Assembly (NCBI RefSeq): GCF_008326305.1
Contig: NZ_BIXY01000087.1
Span: 1-32,524 of the forward strand
DNA from: Dictyobacter arantiisoli
GTDB lineage: Bacteria > Chloroflexota > Ktedonobacteria > Ktedonobacterales > Ktedonobacteraceae
Direction of reading: 5' to 3'
DNA length: 32,524 bases
Shown here: positions 32,479 to 32,524 of the stretch, piece after piece
Layout: every line of letters starts with the position of its first letter
Position numbering within the stretch: position 1 is the stretch's first letter
The notes under the pieces: model-generated
Seen by the model: the letters and a program-made list of their open reading frames with translations, nothing else
The model's database searches: none
What the model was told of the DNA's origin: nothing
Position numbers and translations under genes: made by a program

Positions 32479-32524
32479 TCCTGAACGATGTAAAGGAAAT
32501 TGATAAATTCCAAACAGTTCAGGA
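32479..32524 (+). terminator. Stem-loop cut by the end of the window, likely terminator
   Basis: TCCTGAAC (32479-32486) pairs with GTTCAGGA (32517-32524). The left arm is preceded by AAAAAACC, so a GG-TTTTTT continuation outside the window would complete a terminator for surface protein B. Confidence 0.45.

Overview
The window most resembles a soil-type, multigene-family-rich Gram-positive-like bacterium of the Chloroflexota, probably class Ktedonobacteria. I infer this from the mix of an NO synthase, a GH15 trehalase/glucoamylase-like enzyme, ECF sigma genes paired with large membrane proteins, LuxR-type two-component systems and Ala/Thr/Pro-rich surface proteins. No rRNA or housekeeping marker is present to settle it, so the taxonomy is an inference.

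Layout. Positions 1-2.7 kb are a graveyard of broken genes: an HNH-type protein lacking its N-terminus, a 3' piece of a tRNA-Arg(CCU), the C-terminal part of a tyrosine recombinase facing that tRNA piece, and a histidine kinase remnant with two frameshifts. This looks like the scar of an element that integrated at a tRNA gene. From 2.7 to 9.8 kb, five minus-strand genes form a likely sugar-oxidation operon, read from 9.8 down: GH15 glycosidase, glucose-1-dehydrogenase-like MDR enzyme, IlvD/EDD-family sugar-acid dehydratase, D-2-hydroxyacid dehydrogenase, secondary alcohol dehydrogenase. They fit release of glucose, oxidation to gluconate and dehydration to a 2-keto-3-deoxy acid (a non-phosphorylative Entner-Doudoroff-like route), although no aldolase is seen.

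From 10.4 to 12.4 kb (minus strand) an NO synthase oxygenase is translationally coupled to an H-NOX heme protein. The H-NOX protein carries a C-terminal winged-helix-like domain, so an NO producer and a putative NO-sensing regulator share one message. From 12.8 to 15.9 kb lie a Pro/Thr-stalk membrane protein, and an ECF sigma factor overlapping a single-pass membrane protein with two copies of a YF-x-I-x-YPS-x-W domain.

From 16.4 to 20.1 kb (plus strand) is a peptide-export cassette: an 85-aa precursor with a double-glycine leader, a very short HlyD-like adaptor, and a C39-peptidase ABC exporter with an unusual N-terminal extension. The precursor gene is bracketed by two strong stem-loops. 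From 20.3 to 32.4 kb two secreted proteins of near-equal length (837 aa each from my chosen starts) consist of four tandem beta-sandwich-like domains. They lie in opposite orientations at the two ends of a block holding a four-TM protein with a C-terminal excisionase-type HTH, an ABC-2 exporter and its two-component system.

The strongest candidates for something undescribed are the NOS/H-NOX-winged-helix operon, the double-glycine peptide cassette, and the paired four-domain surface proteins around the membrane-HTH/ABC/two-component block.
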